From CAYRIF01 sp964424205 (GTDB lineage: Bacteria; Bacteroidota; Bacteroidia; Cytophagales; Cyclobacteriaceae), in contig CAYRIF010000196.1 in assembly GCA_964424205.1 (NCBI GenBank), forward strand, positions 1 to 6,998: 6,998 nt of DNA. Reading direction: 5' to 3'. The position numbers and the translations under genes are program-made. Position 1 is the first letter of the stretch. Each line of letters opens with the position of its first letter. Under the pieces are notes generated by a model. That model worked only from the letters and a program-made list of their open reading frames with translations. It did no database searches and was not told the origin of the DNA. This document shows positions 1 to 6,226 of this stretch, piece after piece.

Positions 1-160
1 TGCACTTTCCAAAAATATTGTCTTAAAATTATTCAATCCGATTTATTTTAAGCAACAATACAAAAAGTTTCAATATTTAGCAACTTTTGCGATATTTTTC
101 CTTTCTCGGCTATCTAGTCCTAAAATACGGCTACAGGTTAAAATTCAATTCATCACTAAA

Positions 161-172
161 CTTTGTACAAAG
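161..172. repeat. Perfect 12-bp palindrome, possible operator or paired promoter element
   Basis: CTTTGTACAAAG equals its own reverse complement. Its right half lies within a minus-strand TATCTTTG. Its left half, read on the plus strand as TAAACTTTG, is close to the Bacteroidota -7 element but has one base too many. It could be a dimeric regulator site, or simply two TTTG elements facing each other. No second copy is seen in the window. That it functions is inference. Confidence 0.4.
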
Positions 173-175
173 ATA
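168..175 (-). promoter_or_regulatory. Candidate -7 element reading leftward out of the window
   Basis: The minus strand reads TATCTTTG, an exact match to the Bacteroidota primary-sigma -7 consensus TAnnTTTG. About 20 bp upstream the minus strand has GTTTTA, only a partial match to the TTG/TTTG -33 element. No ATG opens a long frame between here and position 1, so the transcript would have a leader of more than 150 nt before any gene to the left. Confidence 0.35.
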
Positions 176-339
176 CGCACTTTGAGTTAAGGACTAAAAC
201 CGCTATTAGGCTAAAAAGAGTGAATGAATTTTTCCTTGGTGCAGGATTTTGTTAGAAAAACAGCGTAATAATCTCTAAACGACAATATTTGTGCCATCAT
301 TAATTTTTGAATACACAAATCATTTTCCAATAAAATAAG

Positions 340-347
340 TTACTTTG
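340..347 (+). promoter_or_regulatory. Weak candidate -7 element for pncBA
   Basis: TTACTTTG matches TAnnTTTG except at the second base and lies 19 nt upstream of the pncB ATG. No TTG/TTTG stands at the usual spacing of about 19 bp. The nearest, at 306-309, is about 30 bp away. The placement is plausible but the match is poor. Confidence 0.3.
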
Positions 348-366
348 TCGCTCATAACTTAGTACC

Positions 367-1839
367 ATGAATATTACCAAAGACCTCTACAAAAATTCGA
401 TGTCGCTACTGACAGATTTATACCAACTGACCATGGCATATGGTTATTGGAAGTCTGGGATGGCAGAAAAAGAATCTGTGTTTCATCTATTCTTTCGTAA
501 AAACCCTTTTGAGGGTGGTTATGTTGTCACTTGTGGATTAGAATATATCATTGATTTTCTTAGGGAGTTTAAGTTTTCTAAAGATGATTTGGAATACTTA
601 ACAACACTTAAGACAAGTGCAGGAACGGTATTGTTTGAAGCAGATTTTCTGGCGTATTTAAAAGAGATGAAATTTTCTTGTGATATAGACGCCATTCCTG
701 AAGGAACGGTTGTCTTTCCGCATGAGCCTTTAATTAGGGTAAAGGGGCCAATTTTGCAAGCGCAATTAATTGAAACGGCATTATTGAATATTATAAACTT
801 TCAATCGCTCATTGCGACCAAGGCGTCTCGGGTGAGCATGGCTGCCAAAGGTGAACCAGTGATTGAATTTGGTTTGCGACGTGCCCAGGGGATTGATGGA
901 GGACTGGCAGCAAGTAGGGCTGCCTATATTGGTGGTTGTGCCTCTACTTCTAATGTTTTAGCAGGTAAATTATTCGACATTCCGGTGAGTGGTACACATG
1001 CGCACAGTTGGGTGATGAGCTTTGATAGTGAGATGGCTTCGTTTGAAGCCTATGCAGAAGCACTGCCTGATAATTGTATTTTTTTAGTGGATACTTTTGA
1101 TACAATCAAAGGAATAGAAAAGGCAATTACTGTGGGGCATTTACTGAAAGAAAAAGGAAAAAATATGTTGGGCATTAGAATTGATTCTGGTGATTTGGCC
1201 TATTTTAGTATCAAGGCAAGGGAGATGTTAGATGCTGCTGGATTTACCGATGCAGTGATTGTGGCAAGCAATGATTTGGATGAACATATTATGAATAGTT
1301 TGAAGGATCAGGATGCTAAAGTGAATGTTTGGGGTGTGGGTACAAAACTTGTGACTGCCTATGATCAACCTGCCTTAGGTGCAGTCTATAAATTATCGGC
1401 AATTGCAAATAGTGAGGATGGGTGGGATTATAAGATTAAACTTTCAGAACAAAGTATAAAAATAAATAACCCTGGGATTCAACAGGTCAGGCGGTATTTT
1501 TTGAATAATCAATTGTTGACAGATATGATTTATGATGTGGATCATTTACCCAGTCAAAGAATCAAAATCATTGACCCAGTTGATGCTACAAAAAGAAAAA
1601 TGATTGATGAAGAGAGTTTGACTTTTACGGATTTGTTAGTGCCAGTATTTAGAGAAGGAAAGTGTGTTTATACGGGACAGAATATTCATGATATAAAGAC
1701 AAAAGTACAGCATGAGCTAGGGCAACTCCATAAGGGAGTAAAGCGATTTGTAAACCCGCACAGGTATATTGTTGGGTTAGAGCAGCAGTTGCATAATATA
1801 AAAACTGATCTTATTTTGAAACTAAGAAATATTGAATAA
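367..1839 (+). CDS. pncB: Nicotinate phosphoribosyltransferase
   Basis: This cytoplasmic enzyme makes nicotinate mononucleotide from nicotinate and PRPP with ATP hydrolysis, the first step of the Preiss-Handler route to NAD. The 490 residues fit the long bacterial NAPRTase family (about 480-490 aa). Visible family motifs are LLTDLYQLTMAYGYW near residues 14-28, EFGLRRAQG at 167-175, GTHAHSW at 209-215, DTFDT at 242-246, RIDSGDLAY at 271-279, SNDLDE at 301-306 and GVGTKL at 323-328. By comparison with the eukaryotic enzyme, H213 is likely the phosphorylated histidine. The ATG start places the substrate-binding N-terminus at the usual distance; M12 is an alternative. No Shine-Dalgarno sequence is seen, as is normal in Bacteroidota. 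The stop codon shares one base with the pncA start (TAATG), indicating an operon with translational coupling. All expected motifs are intact. Confidence 0.95.
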   Translation: MNITKDLYKNSMSLLTDLYQLTMAYGYWKSGMAEKESVFHLFFRKNPFEGGYVVTCGLEYIIDFLREFKFSKDDLEYLTTLKTSAGTVLFEADFLAYLKEMKFSCDIDAIPEGTVVFPHEPLIRVKGPILQAQLIETALLNIINFQSLIATKASRVSMAAKGEPVIEFGLRRAQGIDGGLAASRAAYIGGCASTSNVLAGKLFDIPVSGTHAHSWVMSFDSEMASFEAYAEALPDNCIFLVDTFDTIKGIEKAITVGHLLKEKGKNMLGIRIDSGDLAYFSIKAREMLDAAGFTDAVIVASNDLDEHIMNSLKDQDAKVNVWGVGTKLVTAYDQPALGAVYKLSAIANSEDGWDYKIKLSEQSIKINNPGIQQVRRYFLNNQLLTDMIYDVDHLPSQRIKIIDPVDATKRKMIDEESLTFTDLLVPVFREGKCVYTGQNIHDIKTKVQHELGQLHKGVKRFVNPHRYIVGLEQQLHNIKTDLILKLRNIE

Positions 1840-2471
1840 TGAATAAAAATGCAGCACTTATCTTGGTTGATATTCAAAATGATTTTTTGCCTGGTGGTGC
1901 ATTGGCGGTGTCACGGGGTGACGAAATTATTCCAATAGTAAATCAACTACAAACGCAGTTTGATTTAGTAGTTTCAACGCAAGATTGGCATCCTGAAAAT
2001 CATGGAAGCTTTGCCAAAAATCATGCAGCTAAAGAAATAGGAGCGGTGATTGACTTAAATGGTTTACAGCAAATTTTATGGCCAGTGCACTGTGTTCAAA
2101 ATACGGCGGGTGCTGCCTTTGCTGAAGGGTTGAACATGGATAAGGTAGCAAAAATATTTCCCAAAGGCACAAATATAGCGGTTGATAGTTATAGTGGCTT
2201 CTACGACAATGGGCACTTTCAATCGACAGGATTAGGAAGGTATTTGAAAGAAAAAGAGGTGACAAAGGTGTTTATCGTTGGATTGGCAACAGACTATTGT
2301 GTGAAATATACGGCTTTGGATGCGCTGAAATTGGGATTCGAAACGGTTGTATTTTCAGATGCTACCAGAGCAGTGAATATTCAGCCGAGTGATTTTGATG
2401 AGGCAATCGAGGCGATGGAAAATGCTGGGGTGACGGTGCTTTCTGCTAAAGAATTGCTACTGAAAAATTAG
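1839..2471 (+). CDS. pncA: Nicotinamidase (pyrazinamidase)
   Basis: This enzyme hydrolyses nicotinamide to nicotinate and ammonia, supplying the substrate of the PncB encoded just upstream. It is a cytoplasmic isochorismatase-fold hydrolase of 210 residues, close to the E. coli enzyme (213 aa). The catalytic triad is readable: D11 in LVDIQNDF, K109 in FPKGTN and C154 in LATDYCVK. The metal site is D49 and H51 in TQDWHPENHGSF and H84 in WPVHCVQ. The second conserved stretch, SGFYDN, is at 119-124. The start ATG overlaps the pncB stop codon by one base. The 3' end overlaps the convergent lipoprotein gene by 15 bp. Pyrazinamide hydrolysis would be expected as a side activity from the family. Confidence 0.96.
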   Translation: MNKNAALILVDIQNDFLPGGALAVSRGDEIIPIVNQLQTQFDLVVSTQDWHPENHGSFAKNHAAKEIGAVIDLNGLQQILWPVHCVQNTAGAAFAEGLNMDKVAKIFPKGTNIAVDSYSGFYDNGHFQSTGLGRYLKEKEVTKVFIVGLATDYCVKYTALDALKLGFETVVFSDATRAVNIQPSDFDEAIEAMENAGVTVLSAKELLLKN

Positions 2472-3188
2472 TTTTCCTTTATAATGTTCTTTTACTTCCA
2501 CTAGTGGTGGATGATGGTAGGCGATGACATTACCTACAGAATATATGTTTCCTTTTATTGACTGCTGTGGATTAACTTTGACACTGTTTTCTGCCCGATG
2601 AAAAATTTGTACTTCTTGTGCTATCAATTCCGCTCCTTCAAATTTACCAATACTATTGGCATAGGTCAGGTTTAATTTATTGGTACTACCTGCAATAGTG
2701 GTATTGGCAATGCCATTGGAAACCACACTAATCTTGTTGTTGTCAATCTGTAGTTTGAAATTTCCCATATTTAAATAATCATTTCCATTATCCTCTACTA
2801 AAAGCGTAAGTGAGGGATAGGTGAGTGTGTTTTTAGAGGAAACTGTATATTCACTTGAATTTCTGATTGATTCAATATTAGGACTGCTTACATATATTTT
2901 GGTGGCGGAAAATTCAGGGCTTAATAAACACGACCCATCTGCACGAAGCGTTAATATATTATTTTCTACCGATGTATATACGTTGTCTAGTTTGTTTTTT
3001 CCTGTTTCAATGCGTACTTTCTGAATTGCACTGTCTGTAACAATCAATTCAATACCTGGTCGGACAATAATACGATTGAAATATGGAACGGTAACCTCTT
3101 GAGACACCAAGCCACCTAAAGGTTCGGTGCATTCTTTTTCACATGAAAAGCATATAAGTATGAATAGCATCCCAATGTATTTTCTCAT
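2457..3188 (-). CDS. DUF2807 (head GIN domain) lipoprotein
   Basis: This 243-residue protein has a short positive N-terminus, a hydrophobic stretch (residues 4-15) and a probable lipobox ending at C16 (CFSC), so it is likely lipidated and anchored in the envelope. The mature part shows the DUF2807 / putative auto-transporter adhesin head GIN pattern: an opening FNRIIV at 37-42, a central SSPNIESIRNSS at 101-112, and repeated short strands rich in N, S, T and G that suggest a right-handed beta-solenoid. Function in this family is unknown; it is common in Bacteroidota and often annotated as an adhesin without proof. C20 and C87 are extra cysteines in the mature chain. It is the last gene of a three-gene minus-strand run. 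Its ATG follows the stop of the PagL-like gene after a single base (TAAGATG), so the two are probably translated together. Its end overlaps the end of pncA. Confidence 0.85.
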   Translation of the reverse strand: MRKYIGMLFILICFSCEKECTEPLGGLVSQEVTVPYFNRIIVRPGIELIVTDSAIQKVRIETGKNKLDNVYTSVENNILTLRADGSCLLSPEFSATKIYVSSPNIESIRNSSEYTVSSKNTLTYPSLTLLVEDNGNDYLNMGNFKLQIDNNKISVVSNGIANTTIAGSTNKLNLTYANSIGKFEGAELIAQEVQIFHRAENSVKVNPQQSIKGNIYSVGNVIAYHHPPLVEVKEHYKGKLIFQ

Positions 3189-3189
3189 C

Positions 3190-4299
3190 TTAAAATAATT
3201 GATGGTGAATGCCCAATGTCAAGTATTCAGCGGTAAAAAGATGAACCTTTAGGTTAAGTCCAATGGCAGTTTTGTGTGCATTCAAGTAATATTTAAAACC
3301 TATTTTTTGGTATACCTGTCTAGTGATTTTAAGTGGTCTATAAATGTAATAACCAATCAATGTTTCAAGTGCTATTTTATTGAAAAATAATTCATGTCCT
3401 GCGAAGATGCCAACTTGTTTATGGTCTAGTAATTTCCTGTCTGGGTCTTCAATTTTGGTGTGGAAGCTAAAGTCTGCAAAGTCCTTATTGGCTTGAGAAT
3501 TGAAAAAGTCTATTCCTATTTGGAAACCACTTTTGTAGCCAATTCTTTTTTCAAGATAGCTGCATAAATGATAAATGAATTTAGTGTGTAACCCTGCTTT
3601 TGCACTATGCATACCACCATTGATGCCTAAAAATAACCCCATTGACTTATTAGGAAATATTTCTTTTTTAGTTCGTTTTGGGTAGGTTGTTTCAGCCTTG
3701 GATATGTGATAGTTTAAGCCGGCATTGATAAATAATGTATTAATGCCGGTATTCGGTTTTTTGAAGCTTGCATTGGAAAAATGAGTCGCCATGAAGCCTG
3801 CATGGAAGCCAATATGATTGAATAGGTTGGGGTGGCGATAATTAAGACTTACAAGTTGAGCAGTTTCTAGATGGCTACTCATTACCATGTTTTGATTATT
3901 GTTTTCCAAATCAAAGGGATGGGTATTGTAACCCAATCCAACACCAATGTCAAGATTTAATTGGTGCTTACTGTTTCTATTTAGTAAGTAGTAGGTGGTG
4001 AGATATTGTACAGCGAAGACATTGCCAATGGTAGGATTTTTGAAATTATGATGAGATACTATGATTCCCCAATCAGGGTAATTATACCGTTTTTTCCATT
4101 CACTGCTGGAAGCTGCTGTTTTATGCCAACTGATACTTATGAATTCTGGATGGGCAATATTTAAATGACCAATTGATTTTTGGTGTTTGATGATGCTACC
4201 GATTGCATAATTGGTCTGCCAATAATTGTCACCCTCTTGTGCGTAGGCTACAGTATTTTCAACGAAAATGAGTAAGAAAAAAAGGACAAAATGTTTCAT
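3190..4299 (-). CDS. PagL-like / acyloxyacyl-hydrolase family outer-membrane protein
   Basis: A signal peptide is visible (hydrophobic 4-13, AYA-Q cleavage likely after residue 20). The protein ends in IHHQLF, a C-terminal phenylalanine with alternating residues typical of outer-membrane beta-barrels. Residues 165-198 carry the signature of the lipid A 3-O-deacylase PagL: HFSN at 173-176 followed by KKPNTGIN at 180-187. In PagL the catalytic residues are His, Ser two positions later and Glu fourteen positions after His. Here H173 and S175 are present, but position 187 is Asn. At 369 residues it is much longer than classical PagL (about 170). The second half (about 218-369) looks like further barrel strands, as in long Bacteroidota relatives. 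The expected role is lipid A deacylation or a structural or binding derivative; activity is uncertain because of the Asn. It lies 21 bp after lhgO and 1 bp before the lipoprotein gene. Confidence 0.78.
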   Translation of the reverse strand: MKHFVLFFLLIFVENTVAYAQEGDNYWQTNYAIGSIIKHQKSIGHLNIAHPEFISISWHKTAASSSEWKKRYNYPDWGIIVSHHNFKNPTIGNVFAVQYLTTYYLLNRNSKHQLNLDIGVGLGYNTHPFDLENNNQNMVMSSHLETAQLVSLNYRHPNLFNHIGFHAGFMATHFSNASFKKPNTGINTLFINAGLNYHISKAETTYPKRTKKEIFPNKSMGLFLGINGGMHSAKAGLHTKFIYHLCSYLEKRIGYKSGFQIGIDFFNSQANKDFADFSFHTKIEDPDRKLLDHKQVGIFAGHELFFNKIALETLIGYYIYRPLKITRQVYQKIGFKYYLNAHKTAIGLNLKVHLFTAEYLTLGIHHQLF

Positions 4300-4320
4300 A
4301 TTTTTTGTGATAGCATCGAT

Positions 4321-5517
4321 CTAGAATCGTTTTAAAACCAATGATGCAACTGTTGCTCCAATGGCAAGTGAAGATGTAGCAGCGGGAGAGGGGGCATTGC
4401 ATACATTGATGGAGTTGCTATTTTCAATGATATTAAAATCATCCAATAAACCGCCTACTTTGTCACATGCCTGCGCTCTAACGCCTGCGCCTCCTGAAAT
4501 TAAGTCCTCTTGCTGTATTTCAGGCATGAGTTTTTGCAAGGCTTTGGTGAAAGCTGATTTAGAAAATGAGCGGTACATCTCTCCAAAACCAGTACGCCAG
4601 TATTTAGCCGCTACTTTTTGAAAGCCTGGCCACGCCAGGGTTTCTGCTAGTTCCCTAATGTTGATGTCGGATTTTTTATATCCTTCTCTTTTGAATGCTA
4701 AAACAGCATTTGGTCCTGCTTCAATGCCACCGCCTATCATTCTGGTGAAATGTACCCCCAAAAAAGGAAAATTAGGATCAGGAACAGGGTAAATAAGGTT
4801 TTTTACTAAATATTCTTTCTCCTTTTTTAGCTTAAAATATTCCCCTCTAAAAGGAATTATTTTTAAGTTTAGTTTGCTTTCGGTCAGCCTCGCAATTTTA
4901 TCGGAGTATAAACCGGCGCAATTTACTACTAGTTTGGTTTGATAGGTTTTTTTGTCAGTAACTACTTCAGTCACTTCATTTTTCCCCATTATTCTCACCA
5001 CTTTTTCGCTTAAGAAAATTTCTCCACCAAATTCTTTTACTTTTTCAGCATACTTATTTGCTACCGCTGTATAATCGATAATTCCTGTTTGTGGCACGTG
5101 GATCCCTGCTATGCCATTCACATGGGGCTCCTGTTCTTTTAATGCTTCTTCGGAAAGTTTAGTGAGGTTATTAAGCCCATTTTGCTGTCCACGTTCGTAC
5201 AGTTTGTCTAGGTAGGGCAACTCACTTTTCTCTGTGGCAACTACTATTTTTCCACATAGCTCATAACGCACATGCTCTTGATTGCAGAAATTGATTAGTT
5301 GATGATAACCATTGATGCAGTTTGTCGCTTTGAGGCTTCCTGGTTGGTAATATAACCCAGAGTGGATTACCCCACTATTATGACCTGTTTGGTGTTTGGA
5401 AAGCGTACTTTCCTTTTCAATAAGGGCTAGTTTTAATGAGGACCTTTCCTTTTTCAGGTTATAAGCAGTTGCCAAGCCAACAATACCACCGCCAATGATT
5501 ATAATATCGTATTTCAA
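4321..5517 (-). CDS. lhgO: L-2-hydroxyglutarate oxidase (FAD-dependent)
   Basis: This enzyme oxidises L-2-hydroxyglutarate to 2-oxoglutarate, passing electrons to oxygen or to membrane quinones. It removes a by-product of promiscuous dehydrogenases or serves glutarate catabolism. The 398 residues match the family length. The FAD-binding GxGxxG is G9-G14 (IIIIGGGIVG), with E34 closing the Rossmann strand. The family motif HQTGHNSGVIHSGLYY spans 42-57, the sheet with VVNCAGLYSD is at 197-206, and the C-terminal block with RTGFGEMYRS (308-317), GGAGVRAQA (342-350) and NAPSPAATSSLAIG (374-387) is complete. The start codon is TTG. An in-frame TAA lies 33 bases upstream with no ATG or GTG between, and the dinucleotide-binding strand begins at residue 4, so TTG is the only sensible start. 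It is the first gene of the run with the PagL-like and DUF2807 genes. No csiD or succinate semialdehyde genes are nearby. Confidence 0.93.
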   Translation of the reverse strand: MKYDIIIIGGGIVGLATAYNLKKERSSLKLALIEKESTLSKHQTGHNSGVIHSGLYYQPGSLKATNCINGYHQLINFCNQEHVRYELCGKIVVATEKSELPYLDKLYERGQQNGLNNLTKLSEEALKEQEPHVNGIAGIHVPQTGIIDYTAVANKYAEKVKEFGGEIFLSEKVVRIMGKNEVTEVVTDKKTYQTKLVVNCAGLYSDKIARLTESKLNLKIIPFRGEYFKLKKEKEYLVKNLIYPVPDPNFPFLGVHFTRMIGGGIEAGPNAVLAFKREGYKKSDINIRELAETLAWPGFQKVAAKYWRTGFGEMYRSFSKSAFTKALQKLMPEIQQEDLISGGAGVRAQACDKVGGLLDDFNIIENSNSINVCNAPSPAATSSLAIGATVASLVLKRF

Positions 5518-5582
5518 GATATAGTTATTTCTATTTAAGATGTGAAATTACTAAAAATTATGCTTATTGAAAATTGCCATTA

Positions 5583-5613
5583 CAAACTTATACTCAGCTT
5601 ATTGTCTTAGCAG
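5583..5613 (-). promoter_or_regulatory. Candidate promoter of the lhgO operon
   Basis: The minus strand reads TAAGTTTG at 5590-5583, an exact TAnnTTTG match, with CTG (one mismatch to TTG) 20 bp upstream at 5613-5611. Transcription would start near 5576, giving a leader of about 60 nt before the TTG start at 5517. The -33 part is weak. Confidence 0.45.
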
Positions 5614-5632
5614 TGACGAATATTTAATTTTG
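5602..5632 (+). promoter_or_regulatory. Candidate promoter of the DUF456 gene
   Basis: TTG at 5602-5604 and TAATTTTG at 5625-5632 are separated by 20 bp, which fits the Bacteroidota TTG-N19-TAnnTTTG promoter well. Transcription would start near 5639, about 45 nt before the ATG at 5684. Its -33 element lies between the -7 and -33 elements of the oppositely oriented lhgO promoter candidate, so the two may compete for polymerase. Confidence 0.55.
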
Positions 5633-5683
5633 TAATTAACAAATAAGTTCATTACGTTAGGGCTGTTGGTTAAAACATTAAGG

Positions 5684-6163
5684 ATGGATATACTTTGGAT
5701 TGTTATTGGATTTGCTTTCATGATGGTTGGAATAATAGGTTGCTTTTTACCGGTTTTACCTGGTCCTCCGCTGAGTTTTGCAGGCTTGCTTGTTTTGCAA
5801 TTGCAGGAGACGCCTCCTTTTGAAACAAAATTTTTAACTATTTGGGCTGGTGTAGCCATCGCTGTCACATTATTGGATTATGCAGTGCCTGCTTATGGTG
5901 CTAAAAAACTTGGCGGTAGTAAAGCAGGGGTGACGGGAAGTGTGATTGGTTTGATTGTGGGAATCCTTAGTCCAATTCCTGCAGGCATTATTATAGGGCC
6001 ATTTTTGGGCGCCATGGTGGGTGAGTTGATTATTGGTAAAAAATCTGGGGAAGCTGCTAAATCAGCATTTGGAACTTTCCTCGGTTTTCTAGCTGGTACC
6101 GCTATGAAGTTAGTGGTCTCTTTAATTATGCTTTATTATTTTTTCGCTAGTCTTTTTTGGTAA
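5684..6163 (+). CDS. DUF456 family integral membrane protein
   Basis: This small hydrophobic protein of 159 residues shows the DUF456 pattern: an N-terminal membrane segment with GIIGCFLPVLPGPPL (residues 16-30), a short polar stretch QETPPFETKF, a second membrane segment (about 51-69), then AYGAKKLGGSKAGVTGS and a glycine-rich block GLIVGILSPIPAGIIIGPFLG (89-109, helical packing by small residues), and a final hydrophobic helix (about 127-157). It probably sits in the cytoplasmic membrane; the function of the family is unknown. I chose the ATG at 5684. A TTG six codons earlier (5666) is also open, but the hydrophobic family N-terminus begins at the ATG. The gene stands alone, with its own promoter candidate upstream and a strong terminator hairpin downstream. 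Confidence 0.85.
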   Translation: MDILWIVIGFAFMMVGIIGCFLPVLPGPPLSFAGLLVLQLQETPPFETKFLTIWAGVAIAVTLLDYAVPAYGAKKLGGSKAGVTGSVIGLIVGILSPIPAGIIIGPFLGAMVGELIIGKKSGEAAKSAFGTFLGFLAGTAMKLVVSLIMLYYFFASLFW

Positions 6164-6175
6164 AAAATCGGTTAT

Positions 6176-6211
6176 AAAAAAACACTCAAGTACAAACTTG
6201 AGTGTTTTTTT
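6176..6211. terminator. Bidirectional intrinsic terminator
   Basis: A 15-bp perfect stem (6176-6190 with 6197-6211) encloses a 6-nt loop, TACAAA. The core is ACTCAAG/CTTGAGT, flanked by an A tract on the left and a T tract on the right, so each strand has a U-tract after the hairpin. It starts 13 bp after the DUF456 stop and ends 16 bp before the stop of the convergent receptor gene, as expected of a shared terminator. Confidence 0.9.
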
Positions 6212-6226
6212 AAGAATACAACAATC

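Larger units (their letters stand above)
1..366. other. Intergenic region upstream of pncB
   Basis: No credible coding frame is seen on either strand: stops are frequent and no known protein motif appears. The region is AT-rich. It contains a perfect 12-bp palindrome (161-172), a minus-strand TATCTTTG element (168-175) and a weak plus-strand promoter-like element just before pncB. An AT-rich 8-bp inverted repeat (22-29 with 45-52, 15-nt loop) and a 7-bp one (63-69 with 82-88) are too weak to call as RNA structures. The region probably holds the pncB promoter. It may also hold the promoter and leader of a gene leaving the window to the left. Confidence 0.6.

Noticed and set aside
22..52. 8-bp inverted repeat CTTAAAAT/ATTTTAAG with a 15-nt loop
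   Set aside because: Such AT-rich pairs are expected by chance in this composition and no T tract follows.
113..210. Imperfect direct repeat of a CTAAAA...CGGCTA-like stretch
   Set aside because: It occurs only twice, with mismatches and an indel; not enough for a regulatory repeat or CRISPR.
1686..1877. Minus-strand open frame of 63 codons over the end of pncB
   Set aside because: It is antisense to a well-conserved gene and shows no recognisable motif.
2029..2265. Minus-strand open frame of 78 codons inside pncA
   Set aside because: It lies opposite catalytic motifs of pncA and looks like a chance frame.
2462..2476. GAAAA/TTTTC inverted repeat at the end of pncA, as a possible terminator
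   Set aside because: The stem is only 5 bp, mostly A-T, and too weak to end transcription.
2498..2507. Perfect palindrome CCACTAGTGG just after pncA
   Set aside because: It has no loop and no T tract, and lies within the lipoprotein coding sequence. Probably chance rather than a terminator.
2821..3024. Plus-strand open frame of 67 codons inside the DUF2807 gene
   Set aside because: It is antisense to a gene with a signal sequence and family pattern, and has no motif of its own.
4361..4621. Plus-strand open frame of 86 codons inside lhgO
   Set aside because: It lies opposite the most conserved C-terminal block of lhgO.
5599..5868. Minus-strand open frame of 89 codons across the DUF456 start
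   Set aside because: It overlaps the promoter region and the conserved N-terminus of the DUF456 gene, and its composition is unlike that of a real protein.
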